Program-made: the position numbers and the translations under genes
Shown: positions 28,433 to 36,692 of the stretch, piece by piece
Position numbering within the stretch: position 1 is the stretch's first letter
How the letters are laid out: every line of letters starts with the position of its first letter
Assembly (NCBI GenBank): GCA_038214295.1
Contig: JBBQSA010000013.1
Span: 1 to 64,000, forward strand
Origin: SHZI01 sp038214295
Lineage (GTDB): Bacteria > Pseudomonadota > Gammaproteobacteria > Steroidobacterales > GCA-2729495
Direction of reading: 5' to 3'
Length of the DNA stretch: 64,000 bases
Notes under the pieces: generated by a model
What the model was told of the DNA's origin: nothing
Databases searched by the model: none
The model's input: only the letters and a program-made list of their open reading frames with translations

Positions 28433-28553
28433 ACCCCGGCGACCGGCTGGCGGGAGGAATTTGCTATTCTTTCGCGCTGCACGGGCACGGGCCAGGCCGG
28501 GTCCCGCAGAGCTCCCCGGGTCCGTACCTGAATCACTGTTGGAGGTTGATGTC

Positions 28554-28616
28554 ATGACTGCCGAGTCACTTGCTGCCGTTGCACAGGCGATGGAAGCCGC
28601 CCGACACAGTGACTGA
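28554..28616 (+). CDS. 20-codon leader ORF overlapping mlaF
   Basis: ATG 28554 has a near-perfect GGAGGT ribosome-binding site (28541-28546, 7-base spacing) and encodes MTAESLAAVAQAMEAARHSD, ending at TGA 28614-28616. The mlaF GTG start at 28609 lies inside its last codons in another frame, so ribosomes finishing the leader would be placed at mlaF. The peptide is short and amphipathic with no run of regulatory codons. It could be a coupling device, or simply mark where mlaF translation should begin in a frame I have not considered. Confidence 0.5.
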   Translation: MTAESLAAVAQAMEAARHSD

Positions 28617-29415
28617 CGATAACCTCGTAGAAGTCAGTGGCGTCCGCTTTAAACGCTCGGGCCGCCCGATCTTTTCCGGGCTGGATCTCGGCATCCGCCG
28701 CGGGAGCATTACGGCCATCATGGGCCCCAGCGGGACGGGCAAGACCACGCTCCTGCGGATGATCACGGGGCAGCTCCGGCCGGATGCCGGCACGGTCACG
28801 GTGGCGGGCCAGAACGTGGCCGAACTGTCCCGGCGCGACCTATTCAGGCTGCGCCGGCGGATGGGCATGCTGTTCCAGAACAGCGCGCTCCTGACCGACT
28901 TCAACGTGTTCGAGAACGTGGCGTTTCCCGTCCGGGAGAACACCCGCCTGCCCGAAGAGCTGATCAGGCACGTCGTGCTGACCAAGCTCAATACAGTCGG
29001 GCTGCGCGGGGCCGCCGGCCTGATGCCCGCCGAGCTTTCCGGCGGCATGTCCCGCCGGGTCGCGATGGCCCGCGCCATGGTCCTTGATCCCGAGCTGCTG
29101 CTCTATGACGAGCCCTTCTCCGGCCTCGACCCGATTTCACTCGGTGTCGTCCTGCGGCTGATCCGGCTGAACAATGATGTTCTCGGCCTCACCAGCATCG
29201 TCGTGTCCCATGACGTGAGCGAGATCAGCCAGATCGCGGATCATTGCTTCGTGATCTCGGAGGGCAAGGTCATCGCGTCGGGCCCACCACGGGACCTCGT
29301 TGACAGCCCGTCGGAGCTGGTGCGCCAGTTCATGACAGGTGCAGCTGACGGGCCCGTGCCCTTCCACTACCCGGCGCCCGACTATGCCGAGCAGTTGCTG
29401 GGGGCGGGGCGATGA
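28609..29415 (+). CDS. mlaF: Phospholipid transport ATPase MlaF
   Basis: This 268-residue ABC ATPase belongs to the Mla system that maintains outer-membrane lipid asymmetry. It has Walker A MGPSGTGKTT (about 38-47), Q-loop MLFQNSALLTD, signature LSGGMSRRVAMARAM and Walker B LLLYDEPFSGLDP. The C-terminus FMTGAADGPVPFHYPAPDY is typical of MlaF and wraps its partner subunit. GTG 28609 gives the expected N-terminus; TTG 28570 is an alternative. The stop overlaps the mlaE start. Confidence 0.94.
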   Translation: MTDDNLVEVSGVRFKRSGRPIFSGLDLGIRRGSITAIMGPSGTGKTTLLRMITGQLRPDAGTVTVAGQNVAELSRRDLFRLRRRMGMLFQNSALLTDFNVFENVAFPVRENTRLPEELIRHVVLTKLNTVGLRGAAGLMPAELSGGMSRRVAMARAMVLDPELLLYDEPFSGLDPISLGVVLRLIRLNNDVLGLTSIVVSHDVSEISQIADHCFVISEGKVIASGPPRDLVDSPSELVRQFMTGAADGPVPFHYPAPDYAEQLLGAGR

Positions 29416-30179
29416 CACTGGCACTGCAGCTGTGGACTGGCGCGCTCGAGTCGCTGCGCAAGCTGGGCGCCGCGATCCTGTTCCTGGTTGCGATCCTCGG
29501 GCAGTGTCCGGCGGCCCTGGCCCGGCCCCGGCTCGTCTCGGAGCAGGTCCGCAATTCGGGAGTCCTATCGCTCGTCATCATCATGACGTCCGCTTTCTTT
29601 GTCGGCATGGTCATCGGCCTGCAGGGTTACGACTCGCTCTCCCGGTTGCGCCAGGAAGACATCCTCGGTGCTGGCGTCGCCCTCACGCTGCTCAAGGAAC
29701 TGGGGCCCGTGGTCACCGCCCTGTTGTTTGCCGGCCGCGCCGGTACGGCCCTGGCCTCCGAAATCGGCCTGATGCGCGCCACCGACCAGCTGGCGGCCAT
29801 GGAGGTCATGGCGATCGACCCGATCCGGCGGATTATCGCGCCGCGGTTCCTCGGCGCCGTTTTTTCGGTGCCGTTGCTGACGGCAGTGTTCAATGCCGTC
29901 GGCATCCTGGGCGCCTGGTTCATCGGCGTGCAGGTCATGGGCGTGGACAACGGCGCTTTCTGGTCCCAGATGCAGGAGTTCGTCGATCCCCCGGACATCT
30001 ACGAGGGCGTCCTGAAGAGCTTTGTGTTCGGTGTGACGGCCGGGCTGGTGGCCGTGTTCGAGGGTTACAATGCGCCGCCGACGGCCGAGGGCGTCGGCCT
30101 GGCTACCACGCGCACAGTCGTGACCACCTCGATCCTGGTTCTCGTTCTGGACTACGTTATTACCGCCTACCTTCTCTAA
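29412..30179 (+). CDS. mlaE: Phospholipid transport permease MlaE
   Basis: This 255-residue membrane protein has five to six helices and the MlaE signatures VGMVIGLQGYDSLSR, LLKELGPVVTALLFAGRAGTALASEIG, and EVMAIDPIRRIIAPRFLG. It forms the inner-membrane core with MlaF. ATG 29412 overlaps the mlaF stop by four bases. Confidence 0.95.
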   Translation: MTLALQLWTGALESLRKLGAAILFLVAILGQCPAALARPRLVSEQVRNSGVLSLVIIMTSAFFVGMVIGLQGYDSLSRLRQEDILGAGVALTLLKELGPVVTALLFAGRAGTALASEIGLMRATDQLAAMEVMAIDPIRRIIAPRFLGAVFSVPLLTAVFNAVGILGAWFIGVQVMGVDNGAFWSQMQEFVDPPDIYEGVLKSFVFGVTAGLVAVFEGYNAPPTAEGVGLATTRTVVTTSILVLVLDYVITAYLL

Positions 30180-30192
30180 GGGTTATTCAATT

Positions 30193-30711
30193 ATGGAAAG
30201 TACCCGCACCAGGGAACTTGGCACCGGACTGTTCATCCTTCTTGGTTTTGCCGCGCTGCTGTTCCTGGCTACTCAGACCACGGACCTGCAGGAATACGCC
30301 GGCGACGAGGGCTACCGGGTCACTGCGCGCTTCGACGATGTGGCCGGGCTGAAGGTACGGTCAGCCGTGACGATGTCGGGCGTCAACATCGGGCGGGTCG
30401 AGGGCATAGCCTTCGACAACGACAGGCTGGATGCGATCGTGACCCTGCGCATTAACTCCCGGTTCAACCGCATACCGGATGATTCGGATGCCAGCATCCT
30501 TACCGCCGGCCTGCTTGGCAGCAAGTACGTCGGCATTGGTGCCGGTGGCTCGGATATGTACCTCAAGGACAAGAGCGAGTTGCAGTTGACGCAGTCCGCG
30601 GTAGTACTGGAGCAGCTGATCAGCAAGTTCCTGTTCAATCAGGCGGAGAAGGGCGGGAATGGCGCGCCCGTCGGCCAGCCCGATCCCTCGACCGAGCCGT
30701 CCACCAAGTAA
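30193..30711 (+). CDS. mlaD: MCE-domain lipid-binding protein MlaD
   Basis: This 172-residue protein has one N-terminal membrane helix (FILLGFAALLFLA, about 13-28) and a single MCE domain (about 38-115) with VTARFDDVAGLKVRSAVTMSGVNIG and ILTAGLLGSKYVGIG. It forms a periplasmic hexameric ring on MlaFE. The C-terminal helix leads to a Gly/Pro-rich tail. It is 13 bases downstream of mlaE. Confidence 0.94.
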   Translation: MESTRTRELGTGLFILLGFAALLFLATQTTDLQEYAGDEGYRVTARFDDVAGLKVRSAVTMSGVNIGRVEGIAFDNDRLDAIVTLRINSRFNRIPDDSDASILTAGLLGSKYVGIGAGGSDMYLKDKSELQLTQSAVVLEQLISKFLFNQAEKGGNGAPVGQPDPSTEPSTK

Positions 30712-30723
30712 CCGGAGCCACCC

Positions 30724-31353
30724 ATGCGCATCCTTGCCTCCATAAGTCTCAGCCTCCTGGCCGTGACCGCCCTGGCGGCGGATCCCCGCATGCCCGAGCA
30801 GATCGTGCGCGAGACCGCGGATGCGCTGGCGGCGCAGATCAGCGGCCGGCAGGACCAGCTGGCCGCGGACCCGCCCGCCCTCTACAAGCTGGTGGACCAG
30901 GTCTTCCTGCCGGTGTTCGATACGGACTACGCGGGCCGCCTCGTCATGGGCAAGTACTGGCGGACCGCAACGCCGACCCAGCGCAAGCAGTTCGTTGACA
31001 CCTTCTACGACTTCCTCCTGCGCAGCTATGCCCGCTACGTGCTGCGCTTCGAGAAGGACAAGGTCCAGATCCTGCCGGGCCCCGGCGGTCCGCCCGATCC
31101 CCGGCGTACCGTGGTCAAGACGGAAATGCAGTTGGCGGACGGCACGAAGCTGCCGGTCTTCTACTCGCTGCACAAGACGCCGGCTGGCTGGCGGGCCTTT
31201 GACGTGCGTATCGAGGGCATCTCCTACGTGCAGAATTACCGCAACCAGTTCAATGCGGAATTCGGCGACCGTGGCATCGATGCAGTCATCGCGCGGCTCA
31301 AGGCCGACGCGGCCCGGGTTACCACCAGTGCTCCATCGGGCAGCGCCAAGTGA
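30724..31353 (+). CDS. mlaC: Periplasmic phospholipid carrier MlaC
   Basis: This 209-residue exported protein has a signal peptide of about 20 residues (MRILASISLSLLAVTALAA). The MlaC/Tgt2 fold includes YKLVDQVFLPVFDTDYAGRL, TPTQRKQFVDTFYDFLLRSYARYVL and the C-terminal VRIEGISYVQNYRNQFNAE. It shuttles phospholipid between MlaA at the outer membrane and MlaD. Its stop overlaps the mlaB GTG. Confidence 0.94.
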   Translation: MRILASISLSLLAVTALAADPRMPEQIVRETADALAAQISGRQDQLAADPPALYKLVDQVFLPVFDTDYAGRLVMGKYWRTATPTQRKQFVDTFYDFLLRSYARYVLRFEKDKVQILPGPGGPPDPRRTVVKTEMQLADGTKLPVFYSLHKTPAGWRAFDVRIEGISYVQNYRNQFNAEFGDRGIDAVIARLKADAARVTTSAPSGSAK

Positions 31354-31703
31354 AGGTAGCCCGGGGGCCCGGTCCGGGCCTGACGGCCGCCGCGCCGGGC
31401 GTCATTGCGGTGGAAGGACCCGTGACTTTCGACACGGCGGGCACCTTGCTGGCTGACGGTAGGGCCCTGTTCGCCGGGGTGCCCGCAGCGACGGTGAGCC
31501 TCGGGGGCATCAGCAGCGTGGACAGTGCCGGGCTGGCGCTGCTCCTGGAGTGGCTGCGCCTGGCGCGGTCTGAAGGGCGCTCCCTGGCCTTCGAGCACAT
31601 CCCCGAGAAACTGCTGGCAATTGCGCGCCTGAGCGGCGTGGAATCGCTGCTGACCGAAGGCTACCGCTCCCCGGAATCGGGTTCGTCCAGCCCGGGCTTG
31701 TAA
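31350..31703 (+). CDS. mlaB: STAS-domain protein MlaB
   Basis: This 117-residue STAS protein stabilises MlaF. It has VIAVEGPVTFDTAGTLL, VSLGGISSVDSAGLALLLEW (helix cap with the conserved Ser) and a C-terminal helix. GTG 31350 overlaps the mlaC stop in GTGA. The last 43 bases overlap the 3' end of the convergent mlaA gene, and the C-terminal residues PESGSSSPGL are poorly conserved. Confidence 0.9.
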   Translation: MKVARGPGPGLTAAAPGVIAVEGPVTFDTAGTLLADGRALFAGVPAATVSLGGISSVDSAGLALLLEWLRLARSEGRSLAFEHIPEKLLAIARLSGVESLLTEGYRSPESGSSSPGL

Positions 31704-32473
31704 GTCTCGGGATCGTCCAGGTAGGAATTGTCTTCCGCTACGTCGCCGTCCAGGGCCAGGTAGCGCCGGTTCTGCAGGTAGGCATCCCGGACAAAGGTGT
31801 AGGGGTCGTAGGCCTCGAACACCTGGTTGTCCGTGTCCAGGAACCGGGAGCGGCGGTCCACCTGGTTCAGAAACCATGCGCCGAGCGCCACGTTCGAGTC
31901 ACTGTCCAGGGCACCGTAGAACGGGGTCAGCGGCGCGTCAGCGGCATCGCCGACCAGGTGCCGCAGGGTCCGCGGACCGAACAGCGGAATGACCAGGTAG
32001 GGGCCTTCACCGACTCCCCAGACGGCCAGCGTCTGGTCGAGGTCCTCATCGTGTTCCTCCAGGCCGAGCCGCGTCGCCGGGTCAAACAGCCCGGCCAGTC
32101 CCACCGTGGAATTCAGCAGGAAGCGGGCGCCATCGTGCCCCACCTGGCGGAATTTTCCCTGCAGGAAGTCGTTGGCAATGGTCACGGGGTAGAGTAGGTT
32201 GCTGAAGACGTTGCTGACGCCGGTGCGGATGGGCTGGGGCAGGGCGTAGGTATAGCCGACCGCTACCGGCCGCAGCAGGTACTTGTCCCCCAAATCGTTG
32301 ACCCGGTACATCACCCTGTTGACCGGCTCCAGCGGGTCGTAGGCCTCCCCGGCGGTGGCGGCGTTGCGGCTGGCGCAGCCCGTGACTGTAATCGCGAACA
32401 CCATGGCGAGCAGGGCCGGTCGTGTCGTCAGGCGGGCACCATTCAAGCGCAGTCTCCCGGTGAAGCTGGTCAC
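31661..32473 (-). CDS. mlaA: Outer-membrane lipid-asymmetry lipoprotein MlaA (VacJ)
   Basis: This 270-residue lipoprotein removes surface-exposed phospholipid and passes it to MlaC. It has a signal with lipobox VTGC, then YDPLEPVNRVMYRVND, RTGVSNVFSNLLYPVTIANDF, FLLNSTVGLAGLFDPA, and GVGEGPYLVIPLFGP. I chose GTG 32473 because it overlaps the bepA stop (GTGA) and gives a standard signal peptide. An ATG at 32530 would overlap bepA by 61 bases. Convergent with mlaFEDCB, so all six Mla components are here. Confidence 0.93.
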   Translation of the reverse strand: MTSFTGRLRLNGARLTTRPALLAMVFAITVTGCASRNAATAGEAYDPLEPVNRVMYRVNDLGDKYLLRPVAVGYTYALPQPIRTGVSNVFSNLLYPVTIANDFLQGKFRQVGHDGARFLLNSTVGLAGLFDPATRLGLEEHDEDLDQTLAVWGVGEGPYLVIPLFGPRTLRHLVGDAADAPLTPFYGALDSDSNVALGAWFLNQVDRRSRFLDTDNQVFEAYDPYTFVRDAYLQNRRYLALDGDVAEDNSYLDDPETYKPGLDEPDSGER

Positions 32474-33951
32474 GGGCGCCGCCCGTTCGATGACTGCTGA
32501 CGGCGGCTCGCCTGCTCGCGATCGAGCCATTCCTGGATCTCGGCGAGGCGGGAAGTAAAGCGCGCCTTCTGGACGGCATCGAGGCCGGGAATCGAAAGTG
32601 CCAGTCGCAACTGGTCTGCGGCCATGATTACGTCGCCTTTCAGCAGGTGCAGTTCAGCCATGTAGTAGTGGGCATCGGCCGTGTCGCCAGCGGCGCTGGC
32701 GGCAAGCGCGATGAGCCGCACCTGCTCGGCGGTGGGCGGGGTGTTGTTGAGCAGGTCGAGGAGGATCGCGTGGGCTTTCTTGGCCTGCCCGTCGTTGAGC
32801 AGCGCCTCGGCGTAGTGGATGGTCAGGGGCGTGTTGCGCGGGAAGAGGCCCATGGCCTTCTCATAGCCGGCAAAGGCCGCGTCCCGCTCGCCGAGGGCGA
32901 GCTCCGCGCCGGCGAGACTCGTGTGGAACGGAATGATGCCGGGGTTTTCAGCCAGCAGCCGGCTGAACAGCGCCCGCGCCTCCTGGAACTGGCCGAGTTC
33001 CATGCGGATCAGCGCTATACCGTAGTCGGTGCCGGTGTCGCGGGGCTGCTTGCCATCCTGCTGCTGGCCCTCGAAGTACTCGAGCGCCTTGGCGGGTGTC
33101 GGGCTCGACAGGACCCGGACCCGCGCCCGCGTCAGTGCGAAGCCCGCGGCGTCCTGGACGACCGGACGCGGGTAGCTCGCCGCGCGTTCGCGGGTTTCGG
33201 CGATGCGATTTACCGTGACGGGGTGCGTGCGCAGAAACTCGGGTGCCTGGCTCGCCAGAGGGCCGGACTGGCGTGCAAGGGTCTCGAAGAAGGAGGGCAT
33301 GCCCATGGGATCGAAGCCGGCAGCCGCCAGGACGCCGACGCCCACCCGGTCGGCCTCGTACTCGTTGCCGCGGGTGAAGTTGATCTGCTGCTGGGCTGCG
33401 ACTCCCTGGGCCGTGGCGATAGCGCCCGTGATGACATCACCGCTGCCTCCGACGGCGCCCAGCAGGATGGCACCGAGCATGGCCGCCATAGTCAGGATGC
33501 TGCTCCGCTGGTTGGCGAAGACCGCGCGGGAGATGTGCCGCTGGGTAATGTGGGAAATTTCGTGAGCCAGCACGCCGGCAAGCTCGCTTTCGGATTCCGT
33601 CGCGAGCAGCAGGCCGGAGTGGACGCCGACATAGCCGCCGGGCAGGGCGAAGGCATTGATCGCGGGATCGTTGACCACGAAGAACCTGAAACGGAAGTCA
33701 CCGTCCTGCGCCTGGGCCGCCAGCTTCAGGCCGATGTCCTGCACGTACTCCTGGACTTCCGGATCGTTCATCACCCGGTCGGTATCCACGAGACTGCGGT
33801 AGATCGAGCGCCCGATCTGGAGTTCCGTTTCCCGGGACAGCACGGCATTGGCAGGGCTGCCAATGTCAGGCAGGTCGTCACCGGTAGCTGCCGGCACAGT
33901 CGGCGGCAGCAGCAGTGTCAGCGCGACCAGTGAGGCAATCAGGCGGCGCAT
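32470..33951 (-). CDS. bepA: Periplasmic metalloprotease/chaperone BepA
   Basis: This 493-residue protein degrades or assists LptD and other outer-membrane assembly clients. It has a signal peptide (about 1-21), the M48 zinc motif HEISH at 130-134 and the third ligand in NEYEADRVGV (about 190-200). A C-terminal TPR superhelix (about 300-480) includes QFQEARALFSRLLAENPG and DAAFAGYEKAMGLFP. ATG 33951 sits 28 bases after bcp. It appears to share an operon with mlaA, linking two outer-membrane quality-control systems. Confidence 0.94.
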   Translation of the reverse strand: MRRLIASLVALTLLLPPTVPAATGDDLPDIGSPANAVLSRETELQIGRSIYRSLVDTDRVMNDPEVQEYVQDIGLKLAAQAQDGDFRFRFFVVNDPAINAFALPGGYVGVHSGLLLATESESELAGVLAHEISHITQRHISRAVFANQRSSILTMAAMLGAILLGAVGGSGDVITGAIATAQGVAAQQQINFTRGNEYEADRVGVGVLAAAGFDPMGMPSFFETLARQSGPLASQAPEFLRTHPVTVNRIAETRERAASYPRPVVQDAAGFALTRARVRVLSSPTPAKALEYFEGQQQDGKQPRDTGTDYGIALIRMELGQFQEARALFSRLLAENPGIIPFHTSLAGAELALGERDAAFAGYEKAMGLFPRNTPLTIHYAEALLNDGQAKKAHAILLDLLNNTPPTAEQVRLIALAASAAGDTADAHYYMAELHLLKGDVIMAADQLRLALSIPGLDAVQKARFTSRLAEIQEWLDREQASRRQQSSNGRRP

Positions 33952-33979
33952 TCTGTCTCCGGTCCCGGCCCCGTTGCCT

Positions 33980-34447
33980 TCAGAGCTCAGCGACTGCCGC
34001 CAGGACCGCCGCGGCGTGGCCCTTGACGGAGACCTTGCGCCACTCGGCGCGGAGCTTGCCTTCGGTGTCGATGAGGAAGGTGCTGCGTTCGACACCGAGC
34101 ACCTTCTTGCCGTACATGTTCTTTTCCTTGATGACGTCGAACAGCGTGCACAGTGTCTCGTCGCCATCGGCCAGGAGGTCGAACGGGAACTCGAACTTGG
34201 CCTTGAACTTCTCGTGGGATGCCAGTGAGTCCCGGGAGACCCCGAGAATCACGGTCTTCAGCCGGCGGAACTTCTGGTGGAGGCTGCCAAAATCGCAGCC
34301 TTCCGTCGTGCACCCGGGGGTGCTGTCCCGCGGGTAGAAATAGACGACGACATTGCTGCCGCGCAGTCCCTTGAGGTCAATAGTCTTGTCCCCGGTGGCG
34401 GGCAGGCTGAAATTGGGAACGGTCTTGCCCAGGGTGATGGTGCTCAT
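33980..34447 (-). CDS. bcp: Thiol peroxidase Bcp (PrxQ)
   Basis: This 155-residue peroxiredoxin reduces hydroperoxides with thioredoxin. Peroxidatic C46 and resolving C51 lie in STPGCTTEGCDF, and FYPRDSTPG and GVERSTFLID are family landmarks. ATG 34447 fits the family; GTG 34459 would add four residues. It follows gcvR by about 50 bases on the same strand, a conserved gammaproteobacterial neighbourhood. Confidence 0.95.
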   Translation of the reverse strand: MSTITLGKTVPNFSLPATGDKTIDLKGLRGSNVVVYFYPRDSTPGCTTEGCDFGSLHQKFRRLKTVILGVSRDSLASHEKFKAKFEFPFDLLADGDETLCTLFDVIKEKNMYGKKVLGVERSTFLIDTEGKLRAEWRKVSVKGHAAAVLAAVAEL

Positions 34448-34500
34448 GGTCGGTGCCACTGCCTTTTAAGAATGCGTGCTGTTCCTCCGTCCGGCCGGCT

Positions 34501-35028
34501 TCAGCGCTGGGCTGGCTCCATGACGGCGTCGAGATTCTGCTCGTCGCAGTACTCGAGAAATTCCTCCCTCAGCGTCGCCACATGCAGCGTGCCGGGGACG
34601 TTGATGGTCATCTGCACCCCGAACATCAGGGCGCCGGTGTGCGGTGCATTGTACCGGCGGGTACTGACCTCGGATATTTCGAGTCCCCGCGCCGCGAAGA
34701 AGTTCGACAGGCCAAAGACGATCCCTTCGTGGTCCAGGGTCACGACGTCGATCAGGTAGGGCGCCGCCGTCTCGGCGGCCCGCGGCTGGGTCTCCCGGAC
34801 CGTTACCGTCAGGTCAGACTGTTGCTGCAACGCCTGAAAGGCGCTCTGGAGCTTGGTCACGGTGTGCCAGTTGCCGGACACCAGCATCATCACGGCAAAT
34901 TCCGAACCGAGGGCGATCATCCGGCTTTCCCGGATGCTGCCACCGGCAGACGTCACGGCCTGGCTCAGGTCGCGGACGACACCGGCGCGGTCCGGGCCGA
35001 TGGCGGTGACCGCCAGAAGCTTTTCCAT
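34501..35028 (-). CDS. gcvR: GcvR-like protein with two ACT domains
   Basis: This 175-residue protein has tandem ACT domains, at about 5-75 (VTAIGPDRAGVVRDLSQAV) and 90-165 (VVTLDHEGIVFGLSNFFAARG). GcvR represses the glycine cleavage operon through GcvA in E. coli; here it may more generally sense an amino acid. The gcvR-bcp pair next to divergent dapA is the usual gammaproteobacterial arrangement. Confidence 0.88.
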   Translation of the reverse strand: MEKLLAVTAIGPDRAGVVRDLSQAVTSAGGSIRESRMIALGSEFAVMMLVSGNWHTVTKLQSAFQALQQQSDLTVTVRETQPRAAETAAPYLIDVVTLDHEGIVFGLSNFFAARGLEISEVSTRRYNAPHTGALMFGVQMTINVPGTLHVATLREEFLEYCDEQNLDAVMEPAQR

Positions 35029-35206
35029 GGATTCGATCTGGGGGAGTTGCGGAACGGAAGGCAGTGTACCGGGAATTCAATGACCGGCAAGCGGCCCCCA
35101 GGACCCCTGGAGGCGCGACCGGCGCCCGATGGCGGCGGCCTCCGGCCTTGCTAGCCCCGGGGGCGGGAAGTACCATCCCCGGCTCAATCCCCGCCCGGTT
35201 CCCCCG

Positions 35207-36124
35207 ATGTTTTCAGGTAGCAGCGTCGCGCTCGTAACCCCGATGATGGCCGACGGCACGGTGGATTTCGCCTGCCTCGAGCGTCTGGTTGACCTGCACG
35301 TCGAGGCGGGCACGGACTACCTCGTCATTGCCGGCACCACCGGCGAGTCCGCCACCCTGACCCGGGCCGAGCACGTCGAGGTGATTCGCGTCGCCGCCGA
35401 GCGCGCCGCCGGCCGCATTCCCGTGGTGGCGGGCACCGGTTCCAATTCCACGGCCCAGACGATCGACCTGTCCCGGGCCGTGGCCAGCTTCCCTATCGAC
35501 GGTTACCTCATCGTCACGCCCTACTACAATAAGCCTACCCAGGAAGGCCTGTGCCGGCACTATGCCGCCATCGCCGACGCCCTGGACCGGCCCGTGATCC
35601 TCTACAACGTGCCCGGCAGAACCGGCGTGGACATGCTTCCCGACGCCGTGGCCCGGATTGCCGGCCATCCGGGCATCGTCGGGATCAAGGAGGCGACCGG
35701 CGACCTCGGCCGCCTCGAGCCCCTGCGGGTCGGCTGTGGCCCTGATTTCCTGCTACTGAGCGGCGACGATGCCACCTGCCGGGAGTTCATCCTGCGGGGT
35801 GGGCAGGGTGTCATCTCGGTGACCGCCAACGTGGCACCGGCGATCATGGCCGATATGTGCGAGGCGGCTCTCGAGGGCAACGCCGCCCTGGCCGCAGAAC
35901 TGGACGCGGGCCTCGAGGCCCTGCACCGGGACCTGTTCATCGAATCCAACCCGATCCCGGTGAAGTGGGCCCTGGAACGCCTTGGCCTGATTCCCGGTGG
36001 GCTGCGGCTGCCCCTGACGCGCCTCAGCGTGGCCGCACAGCCGGTGATCGAGGCAGCCCTGCGCCAGGCCGGCCTGCTCGCTGAACCATCGGGCGCCCGG
36101 GCGTCAGCGGGCGGACAGCGTTGA
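35207..36124 (+). CDS. dapA: 4-hydroxy-tetrahydrodipicolinate synthase DapA
   Basis: This 305-residue aldolase makes the first committed intermediate of lysine and diaminopimelate. Schiff-base K161 is in GIKEATGD; GTTGESAT (43-50), YYNKPTQEG (Y106-Y107) and YNVPGRTG (Y133, R138) complete the active site. ATG 35207 gives the canonical MFSGSSVALVTPM. The stop overlaps the TTG start of the BamC-like gene. Confidence 0.95.
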   Translation: MFSGSSVALVTPMMADGTVDFACLERLVDLHVEAGTDYLVIAGTTGESATLTRAEHVEVIRVAAERAAGRIPVVAGTGSNSTAQTIDLSRAVASFPIDGYLIVTPYYNKPTQEGLCRHYAAIADALDRPVILYNVPGRTGVDMLPDAVARIAGHPGIVGIKEATGDLGRLEPLRVGCGPDFLLLSGDDATCREFILRGGQGVISVTANVAPAIMADMCEAALEGNAALAAELDAGLEALHRDLFIESNPIPVKWALERLGLIPGGLRLPLTRLSVAAQPVIEAALRQAGLLAEPSGARASAGGQR

Positions 36125-36459
36125 GCGGCGGGGTTCCCTGCGGTATCGGCGCAGCGGCTCGCCTGGTCGCGCTGTCCCTGGGCTTGTCACTCAGCCTGGT
36201 CCTTGCCGGCTGTTTCTCGGCGAAGGATCCGAACGCCCACTGCAGCGACATCTCCGAATACCAGCAAAGTACCAGCGTGCCGGACATCACCATTCCGGAG
36301 GGGCTCACCGCGCCGGGACAGGCCTCCAGCTACACGGTTCCGCCGGCTGCCGCTGACCAGGCGCTGCAGGGCGCCGCCTGCCTGGCCCGGCCACCGGACT
36401 ACTTCCGCAAGGATCCTGCTGCGGCTCCTGCGGCGGCACCCGCGCCCCCGGCCAAATAG
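36121..36459 (+). CDS. Short BamC-like lipoprotein
   Basis: This 112-residue lipoprotein has lipobox LAGC with C31. The mature part VPDITIPEGLTAPGQAS and YTVPP, then ACLARPPDYF, resembles the unstructured N-terminus of BamC, which contacts BamD. The two helix-grip domains of full-length BamC (about 344 residues) are absent, and the protein ends in an Ala/Pro tail. The position directly after dapA is that of bamC. The TTG start overlaps the dapA stop. It could be a natural minimal BamC or a decayed gene; the open frame and good signal peptide favour function. Confidence 0.6.
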   Translation: MSGGVPCGIGAAARLVALSLGLSLSLVLAGCFSAKDPNAHCSDISEYQQSTSVPDITIPEGLTAPGQASSYTVPPAAADQALQGAACLARPPDYFRKDPAAAPAAAPAPPAK

Positions 36460-36472
36460 GCGGGCCGGTCGA

Positions 36473-36501
36473 TTGAAGGCGGGAGCCCGGTGGGCTAACC
36501 T
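36473..36501 (+). promoter_or_regulatory. Promoter of tRNA-Ser
   Basis: -35 TTGAAG (36473-36478) and -10 TAACCT (36496-36501) are spaced by exactly 17 bases. A start near 36508 would give a 5' leader of about 29 bases before the mature tRNA, as expected for a processed tRNA transcript. Confidence 0.6.
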
Positions 36502-36536
36502 GCTCGCCGCTTTCGACCCGCACACAAAGACAGACT

Positions 36537-36627
36537 GGAGAGGTGGCCGAGTGGCTGAAGGCGCACGCTTGGAAAGCGTGTTTACGGTAACCCCGTAACG
36601 TGGGTTCGAATCCCACCCTCTCCGCCA
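36537..36627 (+). tRNA. tRNA-Ser (anticodon GGA)
   Basis: A complete class II tRNA. Acceptor arms GGAGAGG (36537-36543) and CCTCTCC (36617-36623) pair, with discriminator G and encoded CCA to 36627. The anticodon stem CACGC/GCGTG encloses loop TTGGAAA with anticodon GGA at 36571-36573. A long variable arm (ACGG...CCGT) and a GGTTCGAATCC T-arm are present. It reads UCC and UCU. It marks the left edge of the accessory region. Confidence 0.97.
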
Positions 36628-36692
36628 CTTGGTCAGTGTTCTTCAAGGTGCATTGGCGGGCCTTGGTGGCGACCGGTAGGTTCAAATAGTCG

